A DNA stretch of 64,000 nucleotides from Terriglobia bacterium. GTDB taxonomy: Bacteria; Acidobacteriota; Terriglobia; Terriglobales; Acidobacteriaceae. How positions within the stretch are numbered: the first letter of the stretch is position 1; each line of letters opens with the position of its first letter. This document shows positions 33,191 through 42,883 of this stretch, piece by piece. Made by a program: the position numbers and the translations under genes. Location of the stretch: the NCBI GenBank assembly GCA_020072645.1, contig JAIQGK010000004.1, positions 148,117 through 212,116 on the forward strand, in the 5' to 3' direction. Below the pieces are notes generated by a model, which saw only the letters and a program-made list of their open reading frames with translations, was not told the origin of the DNA and did no database searches.

Positions 33191-34519
33191 TTGTCCATCG
33201 CGAAATCTATCACGCGCATAGCGCTTTTTGTTGCGATGCTCTTCACGATCGTTCGAGTCTCTGCGCAAGAAGCGCAACCAGCCAGTTCCACGCAGGCGCC
33301 GCTAACGCTCACGCTGCAAGACGCTTTAAATCGTGCACGAGCCAACAGCGTCGCGTTCCAGGCCGCGCTTACCGATCAGGGAATCGCGCATGAGGACAAG
33401 GTGCAGGCTCGCGCCGGAGTGCTGCCCAGCGTGAACTATAACAATGAGTTTATTTACACACAGCCCAACGGCACTCCCTCGGGTGTATTCATTGCCAACA
33501 ACACAGTGCATGAGTATTTAAGCCAGGGGAACGTTCATCAAGCACTGGGATACAGCAACTACGCCGACTACCGGCGTGCACGGGCGCTGGAGGCGGTGGC
33601 GCGGGCCAAGGCTGAGGTCGCCAAGCGCGGGCTGGTGGTGGCCGTGGTGCAGGGCTATTACGGGCTCATCGCATCGCAGCGCAAATACGCCAACGTGCAG
33701 CAGGCCGCGTCGGAAGCGCAGCAGTTTCTTAGCCTGAGCCAGAAGCTGGAAAACGGCGGTGAAGTTGCCCACGCTGACGTGATCAAGGCCCAGATTCAGT
33801 TTAATGATCGCCAGCGCGACCTACGCGAAGCGCAGCTTGCCATGGACAAAAGCAGACTGGACCTGGCCGTGCTCCTGTTTCCTGACTTCAACCTGAATTT
33901 CACCGTGGTCGATGACGCCCAGCTTGCTCCCCCGCTCATAAGCTTTGACGAGTTTGTGAAGGTGGCGCAGAACCGCAACCCGGATGTTCGCGCCTCGACC
34001 GCTGGCTTTCAGGCGGCAAAGTTTGAGGTAGCGTCCGCACAGAGCGCATACTTTCCCACGCTCACGCTTGACTATTTTTACGGCATTGATGCGGCGCACT
34101 TCGCCGCGCACGAACCCGACGGAACACGCAACCTGGGCTATGCTGTGGCGGCCACGTTGAACATTCCTATCTGGAATTGGGGCGCGACGCACAGCAAAGT
34201 GGTGCAAGCTAACTTGAGACGCAAGCAGGCCCAGCGCGAACTCACCATGGCGCAGCGCAAACTTCAGGCGGACATGCGGGAGTTGTATGCCGAAGCCGAG
34301 GCGGCGCACGCCGAACTGGAATTGCTGAAGAGCTCAGCTGACCTGGCAGCGGAAAGCCTGCGGCTGACCATTCTGCGCTATCAGGGCGGGGAATCGACGG
34401 TGCTGGAAGTGGTGGACGCGCAAAATACGCTCACACAGGCCCGCAATGCTTTCAGCGATGGCGAGGTCCGTGCGCGCACGGCCGTGGCGAACCTGCAAAC
34501 GCTAACAGGTACAATGTGA
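33191..34519 (+). CDS. TolC-family outer-membrane efflux protein
   Basis: Outer-membrane channel of the tripartite efflux system encoded here. Exported (signal SIAKSITRIALFVAMLFTIVRVSA), with the two long helical OEP repeats: LTLQDALNRARANSVAFQAAL and FDEFVKVAQNRNPDVRASTAGFQAAKFEVASAQ. I place the start at TTG 33191 because a perfect AGGAGG stands seven bases upstream and the signal begins there; the open frame extends back to 33107 without a ribosome site. The stop abuts the adaptor gene. At 442 residues it is full length. Confidence 0.88.
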   Translation: MSIAKSITRIALFVAMLFTIVRVSAQEAQPASSTQAPLTLTLQDALNRARANSVAFQAALTDQGIAHEDKVQARAGVLPSVNYNNEFIYTQPNGTPSGVFIANNTVHEYLSQGNVHQALGYSNYADYRRARALEAVARAKAEVAKRGLVVAVVQGYYGLIASQRKYANVQQAASEAQQFLSLSQKLENGGEVAHADVIKAQIQFNDRQRDLREAQLAMDKSRLDLAVLLFPDFNLNFTVVDDAQLAPPLISFDEFVKVAQNRNPDVRASTAGFQAAKFEVASAQSAYFPTLTLDYFYGIDAAHFAAHEPDGTRNLGYAVAATLNIPIWNWGATHSKVVQANLRRKQAQRELTMAQRKLQADMRELYAEAEAAHAELELLKSSADLAAESLRLTILRYQGGESTVLEVVDAQNTLTQARNAFSDGEVRARTAVANLQTLTGTM

Positions 34520-34531
34520 GTGTCAGGCTCT

Positions 34532-36001
34532 ATGAACAATAAGCGTAACGCTGGCCGCGTTGTCTCGCTCGTCGCACTGGCGATGGCATTTTCTTTTGTC
34601 ACTATAGGCTGCGGTAAAGGTGAAAAAGAAGAAGCGCCCGAGGTCAGCGTGCAAGCCACGCCGGCCGCCACCGCCGATATTTCTCGCGTGGTGAACACTG
34701 AAGGCATCATCTTTCCTGTGGCCCAATCGGCAATCACCCCAAAGATAAGCGCGCCGGTAAAAAAGTTCTACGTCGTCCGTGGACAGAAAGTAAAACAGGG
34801 GCAGTTGCTGGCAACGCTTGAAAATCGCGATCTCTCCGCCGCCGCGCTCGACAACAAAGGTGCCTATGAGCAGGCTGAAGCCGCATATAGCACCAGCCTC
34901 GGCGCGACTCTGCCGGAAGAGAACGCAAAAGCGGAGCTGGATGTGCAGACGGCGCAGCAGGAACTGGACGCACAGCAGAAGCTCTATAACAGCCGCCAGG
35001 ACCTCTTTAAGCAGGGCGCGCTGCCGCGCAAAGATCTTGATGCTGCCGCGGTGTCACTGGCGCAGGCCAAGAGCGCATACAACATTGCCAAGAAACATTT
35101 GGATGGTTTGAACGCGGTCGGCAAGCAAGGCGCAATCAAGACGGCCAATGGACAGCTCACGTCGGCAAAAGGAAAGCTGCTGAACTCTGAAGCGCAGCTC
35201 AGCTATTCTGAAGTGCGCAGCCCGATTGCGGGATTCATCACTGACCGTCCGCTTTACCCCGGAGAAATGGCGTCAACCGCCGCGCCACTGCTCACCGTGA
35301 TGGACATTTCCCAGATCATTGCCAAAGCACACATTCCACAGAGTGACGCGCTTCAACTCCACAAAGGCGACGCTGCCACGATTTCATTGGCCGGACTGGA
35401 CAAGGCGATCAGCGGCAAGGTGTCTCTCATTAGTCCAGCGCTCGATCCCAACAGCACCACGGTTGAAGTGTGGGTGCAGGCGCCGAATCCGGACCAGCTT
35501 TTGCGTCCCGGCACCACGGCCCAGATTGCCATTACCGCGCAAACGGTCAAGGACGCATTGGTAGTGCCCGCAGCCGCACTGCTCAATGCCAAAGGTGACG
35601 CAGCCCAGGTGATGGTGGTGGACTCGCAAAGCCAGGCCAGCAGCCGCGACGTCAAGACCGGAATCGCAACAGGCCAGCAGGTGCAGATTGTCTCCGGTCT
35701 CAAGCCTGGAGAAGTGGTGGTGACGGAAGGAGCGTACGGCCTGCCCGACAAGACGAAAGTCAAAATCGAAAAGCCGGAAACGGAAGCCGCCGGCGAAGAC
35801 GCCAAGGACAAAGACAAAGATAAAGATGACGACGAAAAATCAGGCAAGGCTGGCGACGATGCGGCCAAACTTGACGAGAATAAAGGCGGGAAAAATAAAT
35901 CATCGGCGGGCGATCAAGCGAAAGACAAGCCTGATGCCAGCAGCAAGAAAGCCGCGCAACCTAAGGCCAATGGCAAGAAAGGCAGCGGCTCAAAGGACTA
36001 G
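34532..36001 (+). CDS. RND-efflux periplasmic adaptor lipoprotein
   Basis: A membrane-fusion protein linking TolC to the RND pump. Lipoprotein signal ends in FVTIGC. The adaptor core has the lipoyl halves APVKKFYVVRGQKVKQGQLLATL and SYSEVRSPIAGFITDRPLYPGEMASTA, and the beta-barrel and MP domains that follow, with VVVTEGAYGLPDKTKVKIE near 415. An unusual C-terminal tail of about 75 residues after position 415 is almost entirely Lys, Asp, Glu and Gly (DAKDKDKDKDDDEKS), unlike most adaptors. Start taken at ATG 34532; a GTG at 34520 adds four residues. Confidence 0.87.
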   Translation: MNNKRNAGRVVSLVALAMAFSFVTIGCGKGEKEEAPEVSVQATPAATADISRVVNTEGIIFPVAQSAITPKISAPVKKFYVVRGQKVKQGQLLATLENRDLSAAALDNKGAYEQAEAAYSTSLGATLPEENAKAELDVQTAQQELDAQQKLYNSRQDLFKQGALPRKDLDAAAVSLAQAKSAYNIAKKHLDGLNAVGKQGAIKTANGQLTSAKGKLLNSEAQLSYSEVRSPIAGFITDRPLYPGEMASTAAPLLTVMDISQIIAKAHIPQSDALQLHKGDAATISLAGLDKAISGKVSLISPALDPNSTTVEVWVQAPNPDQLLRPGTTAQIAITAQTVKDALVVPAAALLNAKGDAAQVMVVDSQSQASSRDVKTGIATGQQVQIVSGLKPGEVVVTEGAYGLPDKTKVKIEKPETEAAGEDAKDKDKDKDDDEKSGKAGDDAAKLDENKGGKNKSSAGDQAKDKPDASSKKAAQPKANGKKGSGSKD

Positions 36002-36006
36002 CCCAG

Positions 36007-39000
36007 ATGGCGGATGAACCCAAAGTCACGAACCATATTGACGTGAAGGGCATCGCGGCACGCCGCCACTGGCTGGCCCAGAACTCCGCTACGATAATCT
36101 TCCTCATTATCGTGATCGCACTGGTCGGCGGCTATCAGGCGCTGAATATTCCTATCGCGGTTTTTCCTTCTACAGATTTTCCTCGCATCGTGATTGGCAT
36201 TGATAACGGCGTAATGCCAATTGATCAAATGATGGTTACCATCACGCGACCAGTTGAGCAGGCCGTAAACAGCGTGCAGGGCCTGGAGATGGTGCGTTCC
36301 ATCACCAGCCGCGGCTCTGCGGAAGTGGACTTGTTCTTTAACTGGCAAGTTGACATGTTTAAGACGCTCCAGTTGGTTGATTCGGCGCTGTCCAAAATCG
36401 CAACCGAGTTGCCGCCAACGGCAAAGGTTGAAAGCCATCGGCTGACGTTCGCTTCATTCCCCATTCTTGGCTACAGCCTCACGTCGGATTCAGTCCCGCA
36501 AAATCGGCTCTGGGAAATGGCGACCTATGATATTGCTCCGCGGCTGAATCGAATGACGGGCGTCGCGACCGTGATTGTGCAAGGCGGGCAGGAACCGGAG
36601 TTTCAGATCACTCCCAGCCCGGCACGTTTGCTGGCGACATCCGTGACGGTAACGGACATCCTGAATGCGGTAAAAGCCACGAACCTTGTGGACTCTCCCG
36701 GGCTGTTCGAACGCAACCATCAACTGATGCTCGGCCTGGTGAGCGGACAAGCGCGCAACGCTGACGATCTGGCAAATACCGTCATCAAGAACACACCTGC
36801 GGGACTTCCGGTGCGCATCGGCGATGTGGCCACGGTCCAGCAGTCGGTCAAGCCGATTTATACGATTGTGCGTGCCGACGGAAAACCTGCGGTGCTGCTG
36901 AACATCAATCGTCAGCCGGACAGCAATACGGTTGCGGTGGCCAATGAAGTGCATGACGAGATTGCGAGCATTCGCAAGACGCTGCCTCCGGGAATCCGGC
37001 TCACGCCTTTTTATGACCAATCGGGCATTGTGCGCGATTCCATCAAAAGCGTGCGCGACGCCATCCTGATGGGACTGATCCTTTCTGCGATTGTGCTGGT
37101 CGTATTCCTGCGCGATTGGGGAAGCTCGATAGTGGCCGGGCTGGTGATTCCAGTTACGATTTTTGTCACCTTTCTGGCGCTTAAGCTTCTGGGTGAAAGT
37201 TTTAACCTGATGACGCTGGGCGGACTTGCCGCCGCCGTGGGACTGGTGATCGACGATGCGATAGTCGTGGTGGAAAACATTGTGCTGCATCGCGACGCCG
37301 GCGAAGGCAAGATTGAAGCCATGCAGAGCGCGCTTTCTGAAATCACCGTTCCGCTGATCGGTTCCACGCTCACTCCCATTGTTGTATTCCTTCCGCTGAT
37401 TTCCATGACGGGCGTAAATGGAACGTTCTTCCGTGCCTTGGCCGTGACCATGTGTGCCGCGCTGTTGACGTCGCTCATTCTGGCGCTTACATGGACACCA
37501 ACACTGAGCCTTTTTCTGCTGCGACGCAAGGAATCTGAAAGCGCAAATGTGGCGTCCAACGGTGACGTGGACTCTGAAATTCGCAAGCTCATGGCTGCTG
37601 AAGAGTCCTCCATGAAAGGTTTCTTCGGCCGGATTATCGAGTTTTACGAACGCTGGTTGCGTCGCGCGCTGGAGCATCCACGGACATTGCTCGCGGGCGC
37701 GGCCGTGCTCGTACTGGTCTCATTTGGAGCTTTTTATTTCCTAGGCTCGGACCTGCTTCCGGAAATGGACGAAGGCGGCTTCATCCTTGACTACCTGACG
37801 CCGCCGGGCAGTTCATTGCAGGAGACTGACCGCATTGTGGGCCATTTGGAAAAGATGTTGCAAGAAACACCAGAGGTGGAAAGCACATCTCGCCGCACAG
37901 GATTGCAGCTTGGCCTGGCAGCCGTGACGGAAGCAAACCGCGGCGACCTCACGGTAAAGTTGAAAGCGAATCGCAAGCGGGCAACCGACGACGTTATTGC
38001 TGACCTGCGCGAGCAAGTCAAGCGGGAGGAACCTGCGGTAGATGTAGATTTCCCCTTGATCCTGCAAGACATGATCGGCGATTTAACGGGTGAGCCCGAG
38101 CCGGTAGTGATCAAGCTGTTCTCAGAAGACCCAAAGCTGCTGGAACAGCAGGCGCCGCGCGTTGCGGACGCAATCGAAAAGATCAAGGGCGTGGTCGATC
38201 TGAAGAACGGGATTGAGAACACCATGAGCGGCCCTGCGGCGGAGTTCCGCGTGAACACCACGGTCGCGGCCAAAGCCGGATTTACCGCGGAAGAAGTCTC
38301 CACCGATGCTGAAGCGGTATTACAAGGCGTCACGGGAGCAAATCCTGTAGTCGCCAACAACCGCGCGTATAACGTCCGTGTGCGCTTTCCGGAGCAGAAC
38401 CGGAGTTCCCTGGAAGCCATGAGCAACACGCTGCTGGTGAGTTCCGCTGGCAGGACGGCCACACTGGGTTCTCTGGCGCAGATGAGCGAGCTTCCGGGAC
38501 AAACCGAGATCAATCGCGAAAACCTGCAGCGTATGGTGGAGGTCACGGCGCGTCTTGAGAATATGAGCCTGGGCAAGGGAATGGAAAAAGTGCGGAAGGT
38601 GGTGGAGGGATTGCATCTGCCTTCCGGCATTCGCGTGGCTTATGGCGGCAAGTATGCGCAGCAGCAGAAAGATTTTCATGACATGGCCATGGTGCTGTTG
38701 CTGGCCATCATTCTGGTATTCACCGTGCTCTTGTTTGAATTCCGCAACTTTTCCGCGCCGGTGGCGATCCTGAGTTCTGCGTTGCTCTCGATCTCCGGTG
38801 TGTTTCTAGCGTTGCTGGTTACGGGCAAGACCGTGAATCTGGCATCACTGATGGGGATGATCATGGTGATTGGCATTGTGGCCAAGAATGGAATTTTGCT
38901 GCTGGATGCGAACCAGAAATTCGCCCACGCCAACTTTGAGCCGGAAGAAGCAATGGTGCAGGCTGGCCGCCGCCGTTTGCGTCCTATCTTTATGACTGCC

Positions 39001-39174
39001 CTGGCAACCATGGCGGGCATGTTGCCGCTGGCATTTGCGCTGGGCGCTGGATCAGAAATGCTGCAGCCGCTGGCAATTGCCGTGATCGGCGGAATTTTAG
39101 TCTCAATGGTGCTCTCTTTGATTGTTACGCCCGCTGTTTATTTCTACCTGGGAAAGATCCGCTCGCGCGCCTAA
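36007..39174 (+). CDS. RND-family efflux transporter, HAE-type
   Basis: Inner-membrane proton-driven pump, 1055 residues, twelve membrane helices and two periplasmic porter loops. Helix 4 has the paired proton-relay aspartates Asp416-Asp417 in GLVIDDAIVVVEN, and helix 10 has IVAKNGILLLD with the conserved Lys. This fits drug or solvent exporters rather than CusA-type metal exporters, which have a different helix 4 motif. The start ATG is 5 bp after the adaptor stop, so TolC, adaptor and pump form one operon. The substrate is open; the metal-related neighbours do not prove metal export. Confidence 0.9.
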   Translation: MADEPKVTNHIDVKGIAARRHWLAQNSATIIFLIIVIALVGGYQALNIPIAVFPSTDFPRIVIGIDNGVMPIDQMMVTITRPVEQAVNSVQGLEMVRSITSRGSAEVDLFFNWQVDMFKTLQLVDSALSKIATELPPTAKVESHRLTFASFPILGYSLTSDSVPQNRLWEMATYDIAPRLNRMTGVATVIVQGGQEPEFQITPSPARLLATSVTVTDILNAVKATNLVDSPGLFERNHQLMLGLVSGQARNADDLANTVIKNTPAGLPVRIGDVATVQQSVKPIYTIVRADGKPAVLLNINRQPDSNTVAVANEVHDEIASIRKTLPPGIRLTPFYDQSGIVRDSIKSVRDAILMGLILSAIVLVVFLRDWGSSIVAGLVIPVTIFVTFLALKLLGESFNLMTLGGLAAAVGLVIDDAIVVVENIVLHRDAGEGKIEAMQSALSEITVPLIGSTLTPIVVFLPLISMTGVNGTFFRALAVTMCAALLTSLILALTWTPTLSLFLLRRKESESANVASNGDVDSEIRKLMAAEESSMKGFFGRIIEFYERWLRRALEHPRTLLAGAAVLVLVSFGAFYFLGSDLLPEMDEGGFILDYLTPPGSSLQETDRIVGHLEKMLQETPEVESTSRRTGLQLGLAAVTEANRGDLTVKLKANRKRATDDVIADLREQVKREEPAVDVDFPLILQDMIGDLTGEPEPVVIKLFSEDPKLLEQQAPRVADAIEKIKGVVDLKNGIENTMSGPAAEFRVNTTVAAKAGFTAEEVSTDAEAVLQGVTGANPVVANNRAYNVRVRFPEQNRSSLEAMSNTLLVSSAGRTATLGSLAQMSELPGQTEINRENLQRMVEVTARLENMSLGKGMEKVRKVVEGLHLPSGIRVAYGGKYAQQQKDFHDMAMVLLLAIILVFTVLLFEFRNFSAPVAILSSALLSISGVFLALLVTGKTVNLASLMGMIMVIGIVAKNGILLLDANQKFAHANFEPEEAMVQAGRRRLRPIFMTALATMAGMLPLAFALGAGSEMLQPLAIAVIGGILVSMVLSLIVTPAVYFYLGKIRSRA

Positions 39175-39252
39175 TGCACTACTCTTTTGTTGTAACCAAT
39201 ACAGATCAGGATCCTCAATATTGATGTGCAGTGGAGATGCTGCTGCCAGCGT

Positions 39253-39909
39253 TTAAAGACTTTGATTCAATAGATCGCGCATCTGGGCGTAGCCGGAATC
39301 ATTGGGATGTATGCCGTCCACTGTATAGCCGGATTGTTGGTAGAACAAGCCGGAGAAATCAACTACGGTCACTCGAGGCATTAGGCCGATGCTGTTATTC
39401 AACGGAGTGCGCCACAGATCATAGAAAGTGACAGGCGCCTTGCCCGAAGGCTCCATCCAGGGAGCGGGGTGCGCGGGATCGTAGGGATATATGGTACAGA
39501 TAATTACTTTGATGCCTTTTGCGCCGGCCATGGCCGCCATACTTTGCAGGTCATCCACGGGATTGCCAAAATTATTCTGAAGCATATTGTTCCATGCAGC
39601 CATGATCACAATGGTCTTGGGTGGCGTGACCTGAACACAACTGAGAGGGAAGGTAGAGTCGCCATCAAGGCCGTGACAGACCTTGTTGCCTGAGAGGACA
39701 TCTGGAAGCAGCGCCTTGAGCTGGTCCGTCCGTTAGCCGAACATGCCGCCATTCACATACTGCTTGCCGGGGAAATAAGTGGCCAGGTCCCAGGCGCCAA
39801 AGATGGAGTCACCAAAGAAAATCACGGAGGGCTGGGGTGGCTGAGGAGGGTGATTGGCCCCGCCGCACCCAGATAAGAGCAAGAGCAGGGCAAGCATCGC
39901 GATTTTCAT
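39253..39909 (-). pseudogene. SGNH/GDSL hydrolase lipoprotein interrupted by one in-frame TAA
   Basis: Reads as one continuous frame of 217 residues except for a TAA at codon 59 (39733-39735). The N-terminal part is a lipoprotein signal (MKIAMLALLLLLSGC) followed by FFGDSIFGAW, which is SGNH block I with Ser35. After the stop the same frame continues RTDQLKALLPDV, IVIMAAWNN (block III Asn) and finally DGIHPNDSGY (block V Asp/His). All catalytic residues are thus present and only the stop breaks it. A TAC, TAT, CAA or AAA to TAA change, a recent loss, or a sequencing error are all possible. Reinitiation inside would give only the C-terminal half. Confidence 0.85.
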
Positions 39910-40062
39910 TCCACAGGGTAAACCAGAATTGCTGAAAACGGGAGAGCAAAATAGTGTTGCGTCTGTAGTGTTGAAGATTAAAAGTTTTAATGTGGCAAAC
40001 CCCGTTAGTAACTTTGAATCCCATTGCTTTCAAGGTAAAAATGAAGGAATATTGATAAGAAA

Positions 40063-40449
40063 ATGCGGCGTTTACTATCCATCACGGTGATTCTTGCTTT
40101 GTTTTCGTCCATGCTCTCGCCGGTTCTGGCGGCGGCATGTACCGGAACAGGCAAGGCGGTTTCATGTCACGCGATGGTAATGGACCATTGTGATCGCCCG
40201 ATGCACCAGCATCACCACCATGATGCGGCGGCGCCAGAGTCGAAGACGCATTTCTCCGCAGCGCCCGATGATGCCAAGTGTCCCATGGATTGCTGCACTC
40301 CGGGACACCTGCGGAGCGGCGCAACAGTTTCCACGAATCCCAATCTCCCCCCACCTGCAGTGAGCGATAGCAAAATACAGTTTGTTGCGGTTGTGTTCAC
40401 TGTTGCCGGCTTTTCTTCGCATACTGATCGCGGTCCTCCCCTCATCTAA
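40063..40449 (+). CDS. Small secreted Cys/His-rich protein (B)
   Basis: A 128-residue exported protein with signal MRRLLSITVILALFSSMLSPVLA. The mature section is dense in metal-ligand residues: SCHAMVMDHCDRPMHQHHHHD and then KCPMDCCTPGHLRSG. The CC-[ST]-x-[NG]-H motif matches protein A at 32696-33064, and both end in a short Pro-rich segment. It sits between the efflux operon and a TonB receptor. A periplasmic metal-binding role is likely from composition; the metal is not determined. Confidence 0.7.
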   Translation: MRRLLSITVILALFSSMLSPVLAAACTGTGKAVSCHAMVMDHCDRPMHQHHHHDAAAPESKTHFSAAPDDAKCPMDCCTPGHLRSGATVSTNPNLPPPAVSDSKIQFVAVVFTVAGFSSHTDRGPPLI

Positions 40450-40660
40450 GGCACAGCCCAAAGCAGAGAATTCATAGCTGAGCTAGTTCTCGGCCTGTTT
40501 GCGTATTTATCTCTGCCTCCAAGCTTGGTCTAAAAGCGCGGCCATTGTTCCGGCTGTGTTGCAAACTCCTTTGCAGACTTTCTGCCCAGGTAGTGAAGCC
40601 GGTTTGCTGTTGGCAAGGAAAAAACCTGGAACCTGACTGCGGTTCCTCCGGGGAATCAAG

Positions 40661-42883
40661 ATGTCAAAACGATATATTGCGATCATAAGTTTGCTGGCGC
40701 TGCTGGCATGTTTGCCGGCTTCAGCTTCAGTGTTTGGGACCATCAAAGCCATTGTTCACGATCCGCAACACCGGCCTGTGCAGGGCGCCCAGGTTGAAGC
40801 GAAGAGCCGCACGTCGGACTTTAAAACTTCCGGCACCACGAATGAAGAAGGCATGGCGCTTCTTTCTAACGTTCCGATCGGCGAATATGACGTGGCGGTG
40901 GTCTCGCATGGATTCAGTGGCGCGCAGCAGTCTGTAACGGTGAGTTCCGGCAATGTCCAGGAAATGCATTTTGCGCTGGCACTGGCGCAGCACCAGGAGA
41001 CGGTGGAAGTTTCCGGAGCGCCGGAAACGGTGGACCCTTCTTCGCCGGTGCCGCAGACGCTGGTCAACCGGACTGATATTGCCCAGACGCCGGGCGCTGA
41101 TCGCACCAACTCCATGGCCATGATCACGGACTATGTTCCCGGGGCCGTGATGGTGCATGACCAGTTGCATGTGCGCGGCGGGCATCAAGTGACGTGGGAG
41201 ATTGACGGCGTACCTGTTCCGAACACCAATATTGCCACCAATGTGGGACCGCAGTTTGATCCAAAAGATGTGGATTACATGGAAGTGCAGCGGGGCAGTT
41301 TTTCGGCTGAAGCCGGTGATCGCACTTATGGCGTATTCAATGTGGTTCCGCGAACTGGCTTTGAGCGTTCACGCCAGGGGGAGCTTGTGGCCAGCTATGG
41401 CAACTTCAACTCCTCTGACGACCAGTTGAGTTTTGGCGACCATAATGATCGCTCCGCGTATTATGTGAGCCTGGATGGCAATCGCACGGACCATGGACTG
41501 GAAACGCCAACTACGGACAACCTGCATAACCAGGCCGATGGCGGCGGCGCGTTTACTTCACTGATCCTGAACGCAACACCCACGGACCAGCTTCGCTTTG
41601 TAGGTTCGGCACGCACTGATTTTTTTCAGGTACCGAATGATGCTGACCTGCAAGCTGCCGGCGTTCGTGACCGCGAACGCGAGCAGGACATCTTTGGGAA
41701 CCTTTCCTGGATACACACTTTTGGGCCGGGAGTGTTGTTGACGGTCGCGCCTTCCTACCACTTCAACCGCGCGGCGTTTGAGGGCCTTGGGGCCGCCGAC
41801 CAGCGGCTGGTAACAACAGACAATCGTGCATCGTCTTATCTGGGCGGACAGGGTTCACTGAACGTCGTTAAGGGCCGGCACAATGCCAGTATTGGATTTT
41901 ATGGGTTTGCGCAACATGACAACACGCTGTTTGGCCTGACCGGCACCAATGATGTGGGCGATCTCGTTGATGCCCATCCGCCTCGGCAAAAAGTCAGCGG
42001 TGACCTTGAAGCGTTCTGGATTCAGGACCAGTACAAAGCGTCCTCATGGCTGTCATTGACAGCGGGTGTGCGCTTTACGCGCTTTGCCGGGCTAGTAACG
42101 GAAACAGTGGGCAGTCCGCGCCTGGGAGTGGCCATCCAGGTCCCGCATCTGCAGTGGATTTTGCGGGCCTCTTATAGCCGCTACTATCAGGCGCCTCCGC
42201 TCGATACGATCTCGCCAGATATCCTTGGTGTCTCTCCTGATCAGGGATTTCTGCCGCTGCGCGGCGAGCGCGACGAGCAGCGCGATATTGGGTTGACGAT
42301 TCCGGTGAAGGGCTGGGTGCTTGAATTTGACCAGTTCCGCACCGGAGCGCACAACTTTTTTGACCATGACGCTCTGGGAAATTCAAACTTGTTCATTCCA
42401 CTTACTATCGAAGGCGTCCGCATTGTGGGTTATGAAGCTACGGTGCGTTCACCCAAGTTATTCAAGAAGATTGATCTGCATCTGGCTTATTCCCATCAGT
42501 CCGTGGAAGGCTCGGGCGGAGTCACCGGGGGACTCACGGATTTTGCTCCGCCTGCGGCAGGTTTCTTCTATCTTGACCATGATCAGCGCCAGACATTGAG
42601 CACAGGAGTCACTGCCGTGCTGCCGCATAAAAGCTGGCTTTCCGGCAACGTGAGCGCGGGTTCAGGATTCCTGGATGGCGATGGCCCTGGACATCTGCCG
42701 GCCTATGCGACGGTCGATTTGTCGGTGGGACATTCCTTCGGTGAGAACTGGTCAGCCAAGCTGACGGCGACGAACCTGGCGGACAACCGCTATTTCATCG
42801 ACCACAGCAACAGTTTTGGGGGATCGCACGTAAGCGACCCAAGGGCGGTGAGCGTGCAACTGCGGTACAGGTTTCATTACTAG
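40661..42883 (+). CDS. TonB-dependent outer-membrane receptor with N-terminal carboxypeptidase-like domain
   Basis: A 740-residue receptor. Signal peptide MSKRYIAIISLLALLACLPAS, then a CarboxypepD_reg-like beta-sandwich (TIKAIVHDPQHRPVQGAQV to ALAQHQETVEVSG). The plug domain follows (VRGGHQVTWEIDGVPVPNTNIA) and then the 22-strand barrel, ending in the aromatic residue pattern VQLRYRFHY. GGGGAATCAAG precedes the ATG. It is convergent with a protease gene, overlapping by four bases. Ligand unknown; the nearby small Cys/His-rich protein and bufferin operon suggest a metal-chelate, but this is inference. Confidence 0.9.
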   Translation: MSKRYIAIISLLALLACLPASASVFGTIKAIVHDPQHRPVQGAQVEAKSRTSDFKTSGTTNEEGMALLSNVPIGEYDVAVVSHGFSGAQQSVTVSSGNVQEMHFALALAQHQETVEVSGAPETVDPSSPVPQTLVNRTDIAQTPGADRTNSMAMITDYVPGAVMVHDQLHVRGGHQVTWEIDGVPVPNTNIATNVGPQFDPKDVDYMEVQRGSFSAEAGDRTYGVFNVVPRTGFERSRQGELVASYGNFNSSDDQLSFGDHNDRSAYYVSLDGNRTDHGLETPTTDNLHNQADGGGAFTSLILNATPTDQLRFVGSARTDFFQVPNDADLQAAGVRDREREQDIFGNLSWIHTFGPGVLLTVAPSYHFNRAAFEGLGAADQRLVTTDNRASSYLGGQGSLNVVKGRHNASIGFYGFAQHDNTLFGLTGTNDVGDLVDAHPPRQKVSGDLEAFWIQDQYKASSWLSLTAGVRFTRFAGLVTETVGSPRLGVAIQVPHLQWILRASYSRYYQAPPLDTISPDILGVSPDQGFLPLRGERDEQRDIGLTIPVKGWVLEFDQFRTGAHNFFDHDALGNSNLFIPLTIEGVRIVGYEATVRSPKLFKKIDLHLAYSHQSVEGSGGVTGGLTDFAPPAAGFFYLDHDQRQTLSTGVTAVLPHKSWLSGNVSAGSGFLDGDGPGHLPAYATVDLSVGHSFGENWSAKLTATNLADNRYFIDHSNSFGGSHVSDPRAVSVQLRYRFHY

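Noticed and set aside
36490-37677. Minus-strand open frame of 395 codons inside the RND pump gene
   Set aside because: Antisense shadow of a strongly conserved transporter.
37791-38630. Minus-strand open frame of 279 codons inside the RND pump gene
   Set aside because: Ser/Arg-rich antisense translation with no motif.
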